A stretch of DNA of 64,000 nucleotides from Tritrichomonas musculus (taxonomy: Eukaryota; Parabasalia; Tritrichomonadida; Tritrichomonadidae), in contig JAPFFF010000013.1 in the NCBI GenBank assembly GCA_039105265.1, positions 620,001 to 684,000 on the forward strand, given 5' to 3'. A program made the position numbers and the translations under genes. The notes below the pieces were generated by a model. That model worked only from the letters and a program-made list of their open reading frames with translations. It was not told the origin of the DNA and did not search any database. Position 1 is the stretch's first letter. Each line of letters starts with the position of its first letter. Shown here in pieces: positions 31,701 through 41,802 of this stretch.

Positions 31701-31963
31701 GACAAGGAAATGTCGTTCGGCTGGCGCGGAATTTTTGTAGTAACCTTAAGGAATCAAAGATCAAAATATATTTTTTCCAGATTTTTCGTGCATCCCTAGA
31801 GGGCTCTGGAGCCGAAATGTTATGTGTTCGAATTTTTTGGATTTTTGGCTCTTTCAATTTTGAGAGGGAAAGCGTAGTAAAAGCCGATAGAGAAAAAAAA
31901 TCGTAGTAAAAAACGATAGAGAAAAAAATATGATAAATGTGATGTGAAAAATAAAAAAAAGTG
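28735..31963 (-). repeat. palindrome right arm, with insertion
   Basis: Inverse copy of 25275-27430. The match runs 28735-29678 and resumes at 30753-31963. The gap is the TA-flanked insertion at 29679-30752. Subtracting it, the two arms have nearly the same length. Confidence 0.75.
29679..30752. mobile_element. TA-flanked 1.07-kb Tc1/mariner/pogo-type insertion
   Basis: Ends CAGTCATCCGATCAG and, inverse, CAGTCATCCGATCAGCGTTA form the TIR (about 16 bp exact, with weaker extension). TA flanks each side (29677-29678 and 30753-30754). Comparison with the other palindrome arm shows the empty site with a single TA, so insertion and duplication are directly proven within the window. Coding relics on the minus strand at 30210-30480 (WAAENGILSESQWEIFEK; EDEIISGQWTNSEEMLQKL) are broken by frameshifts. 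Their family was not identified. The CAGT ends and TA target fit the Tc1/mariner/pogo group. Confidence 0.75.
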
Positions 31964-31984
31964 TAATTGTCTCCAAATTTCATT

Positions 31985-32640
31985 AATATGTATTATTTTG
32001 AATTTTATTAAAAAAATTTAATGAAAATATGATTAAAATATTTAATTTGAAATGAGATAAAAAAAATTAATTTTTTGCTAACATTATTAAAAAAATTATT
32101 ATTTTTGAATGTCATCAAAAACAAAAATTAAAAATGTGATTAAAATTTTAATATTTATGAAATGGAATTAATTTATAGATATTAAAATATCATTAAAATT
32201 ATTGATTGTTTAATTACATTAAAAGATATGATTAAAATTATATTAAAGATATTATTTTTAAATTCCATTGAAATTCTGTTTAAATTATATTTAAATGGAT
32301 TTATTTAATTGGATTAAAATATATTATCATAAATAAAATTAATATATTTGTATTTAAATGGGATGAATAATTAATATTTTTAAGAATGTCATAAAACCAA
32401 AATTGCTTCCAAAATGTAATTAAAATAACTGATATAGAAATTATTTTAAAATATTTAATAATGAAACCATATTAAAAATTTCAAATTTATTAATATCATT
32501 AAACTAATTTTTTTAATAGAATTAAAAAAATATTTATAAATTCTATTGAAATATTTGATTTTAAATTGAATTTATTTATACATTTTTAAAAATTGAATTA
32601 AAAAAATGATTTGAAATTTTATTTAATTAATAAAATTCAA
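31985..32640. other. A/T-rich spacer with degenerate repeats
   Basis: Non-coding spacer between ankyrin units, with repeated ATTAAAATxxTATT and GAATGTCATxAAAA motifs at irregular spacing of about 60-90 bp. See the split ankyrin locus. Confidence 0.4.
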
Positions 32641-32759
32641 AATATAAATTGCGTTAACATCAGTAGACTTATGGTGTAATAATGATTTAATAATTTCTTC
32701 ATTTTCCATTTTAACTGCAATATGCAATGCGGTTTCATTAAATATTATTTGCTACCAGA

Positions 32760-33785
32760 TAAATGAAAATAGTTGGAACTGTATTAATAAAAAATATTTG
32801 GAATTTTATGAAAATTACAAGCATAAAACATCATTAAATTATTTTGAAATTCCATTTAAAAAAATTTTGTTTTTAAATAAGACCCTATTAAGGTATTCAT
32901 TCAATTTTGTAGTATTCAAAAAGTGACAACAAAAATACAAATTTTGCGAAAAATATCATAATAAATTTTAATTTTTTATATTAAATATTCATAAAAAAAT
33001 AATATCATTATATAATATATTTAAATTATTCTATATCTTGCTAAAAGTAGAGATAATTTCATAAATAATCACTCAGCTAATCTTTTCAACCTGAGTTAAA
33101 ATTTGAAAAATTGGACATATTTTTTGATTTTGAAAAGAATTATTTTAAAAAATCAAAAATTCCGACGCTGGGGACTTTATTTTGGATAGATTTTTACTTT
33201 GAATACTTTACATATTTTTACTTTTCAGAAATCTTTATTTTCTCACAATTATTCAATTGTTTATATCTTACAATCTCACAATTATTTCTTATAAAAATGC
33301 ACAATATTCTGAAGTATATAATTTCATAGAATTGATCTCAATTTTCTGATGATTCAAATATTTCATAAAAATTTAATTCAATTTAATAAATTAACTAAAA
33401 AATATATCTTATATTTAAAATTGCATTTTCCTCATATTTGCTATGATATTTATACAAAACATCATTTTTTTTTCTAAACTTATCAAATTGTAAAATTTTC
33501 ATTCAAAAAGCAAAATTAATTTATTTTTATATTTTACGTTAATTTTACCATTATATTTAGTAATTAAATTGATGTCATCATATATTTTATTATATTACAA
33601 TATGATATCATATACTGCTTTTGTTCAACCTTAATATGGTCTTTTAAATATTATAAAAAATTAATTTGAGAATACAACAAAATTGTAAAGTATATAATTT
33701 CATAAAAATATAAAGCATTGAATTTTATTTAAATATTTCTTTTTAGAATAGTGATATAAGAAATATAAATTATTATGAACTTGTG
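32760..33785. other. A/T-rich spacer between ankyrin units, nothing else recognised
   Basis: About 1 kb. A short frame at 33111-33329 has no supported function. No inverted ends or RNA gene were seen. Confidence 0.35.
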
Positions 33786-35127
33786 GAATATTAACATCGA
33801 TATTTGGGTGATTTAATAAAAGTTTAACAATTCCAATATCATTATTCTTAACAGCTTCATGTAATGGAGTGTGATAAGTAATTATGATTTTTTTATTTCG
33901 TTAATAAAAATAATGTTATAATTACATTAAATAATTCATTTTGAAATGTAATTAATAAAAAGTTTATTTGAAATAAAATCAAAATAATACATATTACAAT
34001 TCTATTCAATATATATATATTTGAAATTGTATGAAAACAATTGACTAAAAATTGAATTAATTAATATAATAAAAAAATTTCATTAAACTATTGATTATTT
34101 AAAATCAATTGAATATTAACATCAATTTTTGGATGTTCTAATAAAAGTTCAACAATTTTATAATTTTGTTTTTCAACTGCAACATGTAAAGCTGTTGTTT
34201 GAATTAAATTGATCTGTAACTTTATTCAAATATTTATAAAAAAATTATATTAATAAAATGTTTTTTAAAATATTATTAAAGCTTATAATTAGAATGTAAT
34301 AAAAATATTTATTTTTTTTAAAATGTAATTAATAAAATAAATATTGAAATGCTATTAAAAAGTATTAATATTTATAATTGTATTAAATCTAGTCTTTTAA
34401 ATTACGTTAAAACATTTATATGCAAATGCCAAAAATAAATCGATCTTAAAACAGGATGAAAAAAAGTGATAAATTTCAAAAGGGGAAAAAAATTAAATGT
34501 AATTGAAAAATATGTTTTTAAATGTAATTAAAAACAATATCTTCTAATTTCATTTAATTATATATTTTAAAATGATATTAAACATTTTTAAAATTTTATT
34601 AAAAATATATTATCTTGTAATTTCATTAAAATCATAAATATTCAATTTTATGAATTAAACAATAAAAAACATATATAATGTTAACATCGATCTTTGGATG
34701 TTTTAATAAGATAGTAACAATATCTATATTTTCTTTTTCAATTGCAATTAACAATGCTGTTTTTTGAAATATACAATTTCTTATTCCATGAGTAATATGT
34801 TTTAAATGTTATAAATAAATTTGATAAAATTACCTGAGAATTAATATCAAGAGATTGATCAGATATAATATTTTCAACAAATTTCGAGTTTCCTGTCTCG
34901 CATGCATAACATAAAATTTCATTTACATTTTTTGTTTTTGGAAATTGTTGTTTTAAGCAATCAAAAAACTTATCCATTAAAGTCTAAAAATAATGAATGT
35001 TACAATATACTTTTTGAGTTTTTCTCTCTCAAAAATTGTGAATTAAAGAAAAAAAAAAAATTAACCTCATTCAAAAAATGCAGTAATGTATCAATTTTTC
35101 AAAGACATTGAAAAAAGTATATTTTTC

Positions 35128-35519
35128 AAAATTGCCCTTCGGACGTAATTGGAATTTTATAAAATTCAATGAAAAGACGTATTAAAATGTAAAAATTACC
35201 GAAATGAAACGTAATTACATAATTTATATAAAAATAAAAAAAAGCAAAGCAGTTTAGTTTCGAACTCAATACATTTGCTTCAAATTAATTTAACCTCTGA
35301 GCAAAAGCTCTCAAATTTGAAAGGATAAAATAGTTATATTTAAAGATAATATCTTTATTTTTCAAAGGTTTCTTTTTATTAACTTTTTCTAAAAAAGTCG
35401 TATTCTAATCATTTTCACGTAGACGTAATCGTCAAACGTAATTGATTTTTTTTCTTGGTCTATCTTATTGAAAAAGTTTAAACAGAACGTAATTTTTCCA
35501 ACCTCCGAAGGGCAATTTT
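35128..35519. mobile_element. MITE-like element with TTGCCCTTCGGA ends
   Basis: The sequence AAAATTGCCCTTCGGA (35128-35143) is repeated in inverse at 35504-35519. Between them ACGTAATT or ACGTAATC recurs at about 35144, 35202, 35418, 35430 and 35488. The interior is non-coding. A short TGTATCAA match outside both ends may extend the inverted repeat. A non-autonomous transposon is likely; no clear target duplication. Confidence 0.45.
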
Positions 35520-35545
35520 AAAATAAACATTTTTCGATATTTTTA

Positions 35546-35578
<33 letters not shown>

Positions 35579-35760
35579 ATAATATTTGTTTCCCTAAAAA
35601 TAGTTGATACATTGATATAAAAATCTTTTTTTTTTTTGTTCATTTCAACAGATAGGTCTGAAAAATTATAGTTGAAGAAAGGACAATCGTTTTTTTCTAC
35701 ACCACTTTTTGAATGGTAGAATGAAAATCTAAAAAAACCTGCCCATTTTTTTATTAAACA

Positions 35761-37512
35761 ATGTCAATGATCAATCAAGAGATTGAAAGGCTCATGGAAA
35801 TACAGCAAGCTATTCTTAATTTTCTAGACAAAGATGATAGAGATGTTAATGAATCTAATAATTTAATTCAATTTTTGGATGAAAAAGAAATCTCAGAAAA
35901 TCCCTATTTTTTGAAGGATTTTATTCGTTTAATTTCCAAAATTTCGAATAATCATCATAAAACCCAATTCTTCTGGGAAAAAATTGATTGTATTTTAACT
36001 CATTTTCAAAAACATATCAAAGAAAATTTTTCAGATTCAACAATTTTCAAAATTTTCAAAAATAATAAAAGAATACTATATTTTCTATTCAATAACAATG
36101 TCTTAATAATGAATAATAATTTATTCAATTTATTAAAAAATGAATACAAAGATAATCAATCAAATTTAGTGTATTTCATGAAAGAAATAAGTCCTTTCAT
36201 AGACAAATATTCTTTTTCATGTTTGAAAGATCGATATCCAGCAATAAGTGATTTTAATTCAGAATCATTTGATCAAAAAAGAAAAATTGGAGAGAATGAA
36301 GATTACATTTGCCATTTAATAAGAAATGATTCAATTGTTGAATTTATAACATATATAAATCAAATAAACATATCTTTGAACGATCAAAAAATCAAATTTT
36401 CAATTTTTGAAACTAATTGTTTTTTGACCAAATTCGATGAATTCAGTTTAATTGAATATGCTGCTTTTTTTGGCTCCATTCAAATATTTAAATATCTCCA
36501 TATAAATGGCGTTGAATTAAGCTCTTCTTTATGGATTTTTGCAATTCATGGAAGAAATTCTGAAATTATTCATTTCCTCGAAGAAAATCACATTCAACCA
36601 GAAGATACAACTTATAAAAGATGTATGGAAGAATCAATCAAGTGTCATCATAATGAAATAATAAATTATATAAAAGAAAATTTCTATAAACCAGAAAATT
36701 ACATAAATGTTTATTTGAAAAATTTGCACAATTTCAACTTTATTTATCTTTCAGAAAACAAAACAAATGATCTGGATGATTCTCAGATTCTAAGTCATTT
36801 TTGCAGAAGTGGCTGTTTATCAATTATAAATCATTTTATTGATGATTTAAAAGTTAATTTTAATTCTCAAATAATCATCGAAAAAGAAAAAATAATAAAG
36901 TATAAATATGAAATAGAGACAACAATTAAAAAATACATTGCATCACCTATTCATTTTGCTGTTCAGAAAAAAAACATTGAATTAGTAACTCTTTTATTAA
37001 AAAGAAATGATTTAGATATCAATTTGAAAGGTAGATTTATCACTAGTGTAAGCACAGAAGCTGCAGAACCAGAATCAGAAGAAATAGATGAAGAAGAAAC
37101 AGCATTATCAATTGCAATTAAAAAAAGTGATATGAAAATCATCGAATTACTATTAAAAAGAAAAGATATTGATATTAATCAAAAATTAAACTATATAGAA
37201 AAAAGAGAATCCGAAGAAGATTGTTGCTGTTATGTTGGATCTGAGTGGGTTAAATCAGAAGAAGTTATAAAAGTACAACAATCAGTGATACATATTGCAA
37301 TATGTAACAAAGAATATGATATCATTAAGTTATTATTAACTAATCAAAATATTGATTTACAATCCAAATATATATATGAAAAACGTTATTGGGATGATAT
37401 GAGTGATGGAGATATATCAAGGAATGAAAATACACCACTAGAGTTAGCAAATAAATATAGATTTAGTGGAATCATTGCACTTTTAAAAGAATATAATAAA
37501 AACACAAAATAG
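35761..37512 (+). CDS. DUF3447-type ankyrin repeat protein
   Basis: A 583-residue protein whose first 300 residues match the leader of the 2911-5538 gene motif by motif (ISNNHHKTQFFWEKIDCIL; IFKNNKRILYFLF; KIGENEDYICHLI; FFGSIQIFKYL; SLWIFAIHGRNSEIIHFLEE). Ankyrin units follow at about residues 400-580 (SPIHFAVQKKNIELVTLLLK; TALSIAIKKSDMKIIELLLK; SVIHIAICNKEYDIIKLLL; TPLELANKYRFSGIIALLK). It has fewer repeats and no hexapeptide expansion. Stop TAG; the start follows a CATTTTTTTA sequence. It lies directly beyond the split ankyrin locus, in opposite orientation. An intracellular protein-binding role is inferred. Confidence 0.85.
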   Translation: MSMINQEIERLMEIQQAILNFLDKDDRDVNESNNLIQFLDEKEISENPYFLKDFIRLISKISNNHHKTQFFWEKIDCILTHFQKHIKENFSDSTIFKIFKNNKRILYFLFNNNVLIMNNNLFNLLKNEYKDNQSNLVYFMKEISPFIDKYSFSCLKDRYPAISDFNSESFDQKRKIGENEDYICHLIRNDSIVEFITYINQINISLNDQKIKFSIFETNCFLTKFDEFSLIEYAAFFGSIQIFKYLHINGVELSSSLWIFAIHGRNSEIIHFLEENHIQPEDTTYKRCMEESIKCHHNEIINYIKENFYKPENYINVYLKNLHNFNFIYLSENKTNDLDDSQILSHFCRSGCLSIINHFIDDLKVNFNSQIIIEKEKIIKYKYEIETTIKKYIASPIHFAVQKKNIELVTLLLKRNDLDINLKGRFITSVSTEAAEPESEEIDEEETALSIAIKKSDMKIIELLLKRKDIDINQKLNYIEKRESEEDCCCYVGSEWVKSEEVIKVQQSVIHIAICNKEYDIIKLLLTNQNIDLQSKYIYEKRYWDDMSDGDISRNENTPLELANKYRFSGIIALLKEYNKNTK

Positions 37513-37646
37513 GAAAAAATTTGTTTCAAATGTTTATTTTTATTGAAATATATAATAAAAAGACATAATTATAAACATATTTTTTATGATTATTTTTTAT
37601 TTTATTTTAAATCGTAGCATCTCAAGAACAAAAAGAAATAATTTAA

Positions 37647-38508
37647 GGGTGTAGTTTATTTTTCAACAACTCAGGATCTACTTTATGCCAAAAAGTTTTG
37701 TTCATTTATTTATGATCAGTATCACTAATATAATATTTTTTTGTTTTGGAAAAATTAGTTTTTTTGAAAATGTTAATATCACAATATCTCATTACTTCTT
37801 TTTTTTAAAAATTCTAATATGAGTAAAAAATTAAAATATTTCGATCATAATTTTATAAATACTCTTATTTTTCCAGTTGATTCTATATCAGGTTCGACGA
37901 TCTATTCAATTTTAAATTTGAATGAAAAGATATTCAATTGTAAAAAAACTCGAATAATAGAGATATTGCTTATTCCATCAGTAACTTTTTATTTTATAGC
38001 ATAGATATTATATGTCATACTTTTAATTGGAAAATATTTCGAATTGAATGACTACATACATTTTGAAATTTCTATACATTTTCGAGTGATTTCAAAATGT
38101 ATTTAGTCATTCAATTTGAAACAAATTAATACTTTCTAACTTGGATATGATGTAATAAATATATACTTAAAAAGTTACCGATGGAATAAGAAATATCTCT
38201 ATTATTCGAGATTTTTTGCTATTGAACAAAATTGTTTAGAAAAAAATGAAATAGATCTCCTGAGTATTTTAGGAAAAAATGGGAAAAAACATGTTTATAC
38301 ATAAAATTATGATCTAAATATTTTAATTTTTTACTTATATTCGAATTTTAAAAAAAGAAGTAAATAGATAATGTGATATCAACATATCCCAAACAACGAA
38401 TTTTAACACAATAAAAAAATAATGTATAAGTGATACTGATTATAAATTTATGAACAAAACTTTTTGGCATAAAGTAGATGTTGAGATATTGAAAATAAAC
38501 TACACCCT
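37647..38508. mobile_element. 860-bp foldback element (near-complete palindrome)
   Basis: GGGTGTAGTTTATTTT at the left end is mirrored by AAAATAAACTACACCC at the right. The match continues with small gaps to the centre near 38075, so the whole element can fold into one hairpin with arms of about 430 bp. TTAA stands at 37643-37646 and 38509-38512, compatible with a TTAA target duplication. The short open frame 37819-38004 lies in one arm and is not considered a gene. Confidence 0.65.
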
Positions 38509-38512
38509 TTAA

Positions 38513-38908
38513 AATAATTATCAATCAGCATACTTTATGAGTGCATAACTATGAATATATTATTGATTAATATTATTCGCAACAACTTTATTGTATATAG
38601 AGTAATAACCAAAAACTCCTATCCGTTAAGAATGAGATTTTATATATTAAGATAAAAATAAAAAAACTCGTTACTAACAATATTGGCCAAAATTCAATAT
38701 TTTTAACCAAAAATTGGTTATTTGTCTTATTATGATGTTAAAAACACGATTAAGCAAAAAAATTACATTAATATATTTATATATATGATTTTATGCTAGC
38801 AGATGGTTTTAATAGTTGGACACCCTGTTCTCAGAGCTATTCACCTTGAGAAAGTACATGCTATTATTTTATTTGAATATAATACTAGATATTTTAATTA
38901 TATATATA
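38513..38908. other. intergenic between foldback and mariner-type element
   Basis: A/T-rich, ends in a TATATATATA run that contains the TA target of the mariner-type element. Nothing else recognised. Confidence 0.4.
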
Positions 38909-39150
38909 TCGGGTGGTGAAAAAGTTCGTGCGTTTTAAATAACTCTTTCAATTATAGACCATTTTTATAATTCATAGGTAATTAAAATACTAATTTATGT
39001 GCTTCAATTTTTTATTTGAAAATATTGGTTCTTTATCAAGCACACACAGAAATATTTTGAATTTAAAAAACATAGGCCAAATTAATTTTTCCAAAAATGA
39101 AAGTTTGTAAAATAATAAGATAACTTCGCATATAGATAATTTTCTCATAT

Positions 39151-39155
39151 GATTA
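39151..39155 (+). repeat. Polinton target-site duplication, left copy
   Basis: GATTA directly before the left TIR; the same bases follow the right TIR at 58265-58269. If the ambiguous next A is included the duplication is six bases, GATTAA. Five to six bases is what is known for Mavericks/Polintons. Confidence 0.8.
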
Positions 39156-39389
39156 AGTAGATTATAAAAATCATGATTTTTGACCTGCGGTCAAAACTCA
39201 TGATTTTGAACGTCAGAAGTGAAAAACATAAATTCTTAATAAATGATATCATAAGTGCTAACCTCTATTTCTTCACGTATTTCATCAACCGACAAAAACG
39301 ACTTTTGTTAATTTTTCATAAATTTTCACAACTTTTTGCCACTTTTCATCAACCGACAAAAATGACTTTTGCTAATTTTTCATAAATTT
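39156..39389 (+). repeat. Polinton left terminal inverted repeat
   Basis: 234 bp, no mismatch seen against the inverse of 58031-58264. A 19-base inverted motif TTTTGACC-TGC-GGTCAAAA sits at 39178-39196, near the tip. A 44-bp unit starting CATCAACCGACAAAAA occurs twice in tandem fashion, about 70 bp apart (about 39278 and 39348). These are candidate binding sites for integrase or terminal protein. Confidence 0.92.
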
Positions 39390-39427
39390 ATAACGTAAAT
39401 GATTAAATTTATTTTAATATAAAGAAT

Positions 39428-40861
39428 ATGTCAAAATTAAATAGAAATAATTTTAAAGGTTTGAAACTTGATAAACTTAATAAATATATTGAATTAATTA
39501 ATGAAAAACTTAACGTTACTCTTCATAAGTCGCCTTCATGGCAAGGTTCAGTTGCAAATTTAATGAAATTTTTAAATGAAAATAATTATATACAACATGA
39601 AGGTTTGAGAATAAATGATAAATCAATTTCAAATTTTATTTCTAGATTAAATAATTTTCAAAACAAAAACGATAATTTAAATTTTTTACCAATTAATAAA
39701 ATGAATAAATCGAAAATTCCGCAATTAATAAATAATGTTTCTCAATTAAACCAAATGCGTGATCAATCATACGCTAGCTTGGCAGAAAATAACATTAATA
39801 AGAAAGACTTAACTAAAGCATTAAATGATATGGCGTTTTACCGTGAAAGAATGGCTGCAATTCAACCAACGAAAAAGGCAAAACAAAATAAATACGGTAA
39901 TGTTGGTATGGATGACTTAATTAATGTTGTGGCTAAATTAAATCAAGATGTTAAACAAATTCGAGACGCTCAAAGTGTTGTAAGTGCGAATGAATGGATT
40001 AATAGACATGGATATAATGATTTATATGAAGCCACCGGTAAAGATTTAGATGGTGACGGAATACCTGAAGTCGTCGTACAAACAAAAGAAGGTAAAAAGC
40101 CTGTAATAGTTAATGGATTTACAACCGTTCCGTCATTATTCCCAAATCGCAATGCTTATTATAAAACTTACCCAACTGTGGACCAACGTAAAGAAGCTCA
40201 TAAACAAGGTATAAACTTAAGAGGATTTATTAATAATATATATCATCCTGAATTTGATGAAACAGGGCGTACAGTCACTAATTATGCGGGTGAAAGTTGG
40301 CAAGACTTTGAAACAAAATTAAAAGCTGCTGGTATCGATGAAAAGCACTTAATCAAACCAAAGAAACGTTCAACTTATCAGGCATTTGTTGGTAAGTGTA
40401 TCTCTCCAATTTATCAAGGTATCAAATACCTCAACGGTGTAAAATTACCATTCACACTTACACAAATGGCAACAGTTATATGGAATCAATTTGCTTTACT
40501 TCCTGCAATGGTTTATGTTTATGGTGAAAGTGTTATGAATGTTAATGAGGATCAATGGAAGAATTTAAGAGGAAAGAAAGCAGTTAAAGAAGCTATTGAG
40601 TTTATAGTTCACGATTATTTAATAAATCCTGTAAAAATTGCTGATTTTGTCCCTACTGCATGTGAAATGTGTAATAAATCCGGACTACCAGTTAACCCGG
40701 AACATATTCCATTAGTTGCTAAAGCAACAATTGCTATTATTCTTAAAGGAATAAATGCATTACCACCAAATCCAAGTGAATTTAATCAATGGTTTGATGC
40801 TAACGTTCAATCACAAGTTCAAGCATTACAAACATCGGCAATCGTAGAAGAACCTGAATAA
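39428..40861 (+). CDS. Polinton protein with DxDGDG motif, possible virion component
   Basis: A 477-residue protein with an N-terminal helical Asn/Lys-rich part (1-110), a middle segment (180-320) and a helical C-terminal half. The middle segment carries DLDGDGIPEVVVQTKEGKKP and then a VNGF motif, resembling an EF-hand/FG-GAP-like calcium loop followed by a beta turn. The C-terminal half contains FTLTQMATVIWNQFALLPAM. No enzymatic motif is seen. Its place next to the packaging ATPase and capsid gene suggests a structural or assembly role. The family was not recognised with confidence. The start is the first ATG after the TIR, 38 bases inside. Confidence 0.65.
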   Translation: MSKLNRNNFKGLKLDKLNKYIELINEKLNVTLHKSPSWQGSVANLMKFLNENNYIQHEGLRINDKSISNFISRLNNFQNKNDNLNFLPINKMNKSKIPQLINNVSQLNQMRDQSYASLAENNINKKDLTKALNDMAFYRERMAAIQPTKKAKQNKYGNVGMDDLINVVAKLNQDVKQIRDAQSVVSANEWINRHGYNDLYEATGKDLDGDGIPEVVVQTKEGKKPVIVNGFTTVPSLFPNRNAYYKTYPTVDQRKEAHKQGINLRGFINNIYHPEFDETGRTVTNYAGESWQDFETKLKAAGIDEKHLIKPKKRSTYQAFVGKCISPIYQGIKYLNGVKLPFTLTQMATVIWNQFALLPAMVYVYGESVMNVNEDQWKNLRGKKAVKEAIEFIVHDYLINPVKIADFVPTACEMCNKSGLPVNPEHIPLVAKATIAIILKGINALPPNPSEFNQWFDANVQSQVQALQTSAIVEEPE

Positions 40862-40923
40862 TAAATTTTAAGAAATGTGTTAATATCTAATTTCAGTTAA
40901 TGATTCATAAACTTAAAAATATA

Positions 40924-40931
40924 TTTTTATC
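40924..40931 (+). promoter_or_regulatory. TTTTTATC motif upstream of the packaging ATPase
   Basis: One of five exact copies of TTTTTATC found just before Polinton start codons (also 45015, 45448, and on the minus strand 50973-50980 and 56340-56347). Here it is 38 bases before the ATG. Confidence 0.4.
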
Positions 40932-40968
40932 AATAATTAAAATAAACTTTTACATTAATACATAGAAA

Positions 40969-41802
40969 ATGAACACATCATTAGAGAATATGATTAAAAC
41001 ACACGTTATGCATACGTTAAAAACCTATGCTATGGATAAAAATGAAAGCCTAATTTCTGAAATACACCCTGAAGTATCTATTAGACTAAATAGTGTTAAC
41101 GTCATTGTTGGTAAGCAATCATCCGGAAAAACTGTTATAGCATTAAAGGAAATCATCAAATTAGGTGTATTAAACACTCATCACTTATTTATCTACGTTA
41201 CAAAAGACGGTCAGGAATCAGATAAAACATTTTTAGCATTAAAGCCACTTCTTATGATTCCATATATTATAATTAGTGAACAAGAAGCTGTAGAATTCAT
41301 GAAAGATTTAATCTCGGCAAAGAATTTATATAATCTTATCAAACGTGAAAACCTCCATGACAAAATAGATGATCAACAAAAAGAGGATATGTTTAAAATG
41401 CTTGCAGTTTCTGATTTCAACAGAGAAGTATTGCATACAATCGTTTTATTCGATGATATCTCAAATAGTAAACTCTTTTCTTCAGAAGAATCTTATTTTA
41501 GCCAATTAATACGTAGATGTAGACATATAAATTTTTCATTCCTCCTTTTAATTCAAGGTTGGAAAGGATTAAAACCTCATGTTAAAAATGAAATATCAAC
41601 ATTATTTATATTTCCATGTTTCAATAAACAACAATTACGTTATATTTATTCACAATCAGCGTCTAATTTATCATTCGATGAATTTTATCAAATGTATTCA
41701 AAAATATTGAAACGAAAAACTGAAGATTGTGAAAGTCACCCTTATATGATCATTCAAGTTGTCGATGGAGGTAATACATCAATAGAACTTGACGATTCCT
41801 GA
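40969..41802 (+). CDS. A32-like genome-packaging ATPase (FtsK/HerA superfamily)
   Basis: A 277-residue protein. The Walker A motif is GKQSSGKT (48-55). The Walker B strand is TIVLFDDIS, with Asp162-Asp163. A following RRCRHINFSFLLLIQGW contains the expected arginine-rich segment and a sensor-type Gln. Length and motif spacing fit the packaging ATPases of Polintons, virophages and poxvirus A32. It would pump element DNA into capsids. The 3' end overlaps the opposing gene at 41754-42110 by 49 bp, which fits the tight gene packing of the element. Confidence 0.88.
   Translation: MNTSLENMIKTHVMHTLKTYAMDKNESLISEIHPEVSIRLNSVNVIVGKQSSGKTVIALKEIIKLGVLNTHHLFIYVTKDGQESDKTFLALKPLLMIPYIIISEQEAVEFMKDLISAKNLYNLIKRENLHDKIDDQQKEDMFKMLAVSDFNREVLHTIVLFDDISNSKLFSSEESYFSQLIRRCRHINFSFLLLIQGWKGLKPHVKNEISTLFIFPCFNKQQLRYIYSQSASNLSFDEFYQMYSKILKRKTEDCESHPYMIIQVVDGGNTSIELDDS

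Larger units (their letters stand above)
25265..31971. mobile_element. 6.7-kb palindromic (foldback-type) element
   Basis: Two arms in inverse orientation (25275-27430 and 28735-31963) match closely along their whole length, apart from a 1074-bp insertion in the right arm. The spacer is about 1.3 kb. A 12-bp direct repeat TCCAAATTTCAT stands outside each end (25253-25264 and 31972-31983), compatible with a MULE/foldback-type target duplication. This motif is however also common in the local spacers. Inside the arms only short open frames occur (for example 25773-25961 and its mirror at 31277-31465), with no recognised domain. It lies within the split ankyrin locus. Confidence 0.6.
24232..34977 (-). 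pseudogene. split ankyrin-repeat gene, interrupted by a palindrome
   Basis: The minus strand starts with MDKFFDCLKQQFPKTKNVNE and a first ankyrin unit (34977 to about 34834). Single ankyrin units follow, separated by A/T-rich spacers: at about 34765-34680 (KTALLIAIEKENIDIVTILL), 34200-34100 (TTALHVAVEKQNYKIVELLL), 33885-33787 (TPLHEAVKNNDIGIVKLLL), 32755-32645 (TALHIAVKMENEEIIKSLL), 25190-25095 (KTAIIIAVEKNNATIVDLLL) and 24500-24400 (GALHIAVQNESIPIVQLLL). A Lys-rich tail ends at a stop at 24232-24234 (NDAKKRKKSKHSE). Each unit is free of stops; the spacers are not coding. The 6.7-kb palindrome lies within one spacer. I found no consistent GT...AG borders that join the units in frame, so I call it a pseudogene. 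Unusual splicing cannot be excluded. Confidence 0.6.

Noticed and set aside
25249-31983. Mirror-image open frames of 105-107 and 62 codons in the palindrome arms
   Set aside because: No domain and no initiator; duplicated simply because the arms are inverted copies.
24232-34977. Normal multi-intron gene
   Set aside because: No consistent GT...AG borders or the trichomonad branch-point/3' signal ACTAACACACAG were found at the unit edges, and joined frames do not match by eye.
37819-38004. Open frame of 61 codons
   Set aside because: Lies within one arm of the foldback element.
39173-39385. Open frame of 70 codons, repeated at 58035-58247
   Set aside because: Lies within the Polinton terminal repeats and is part of their structure.
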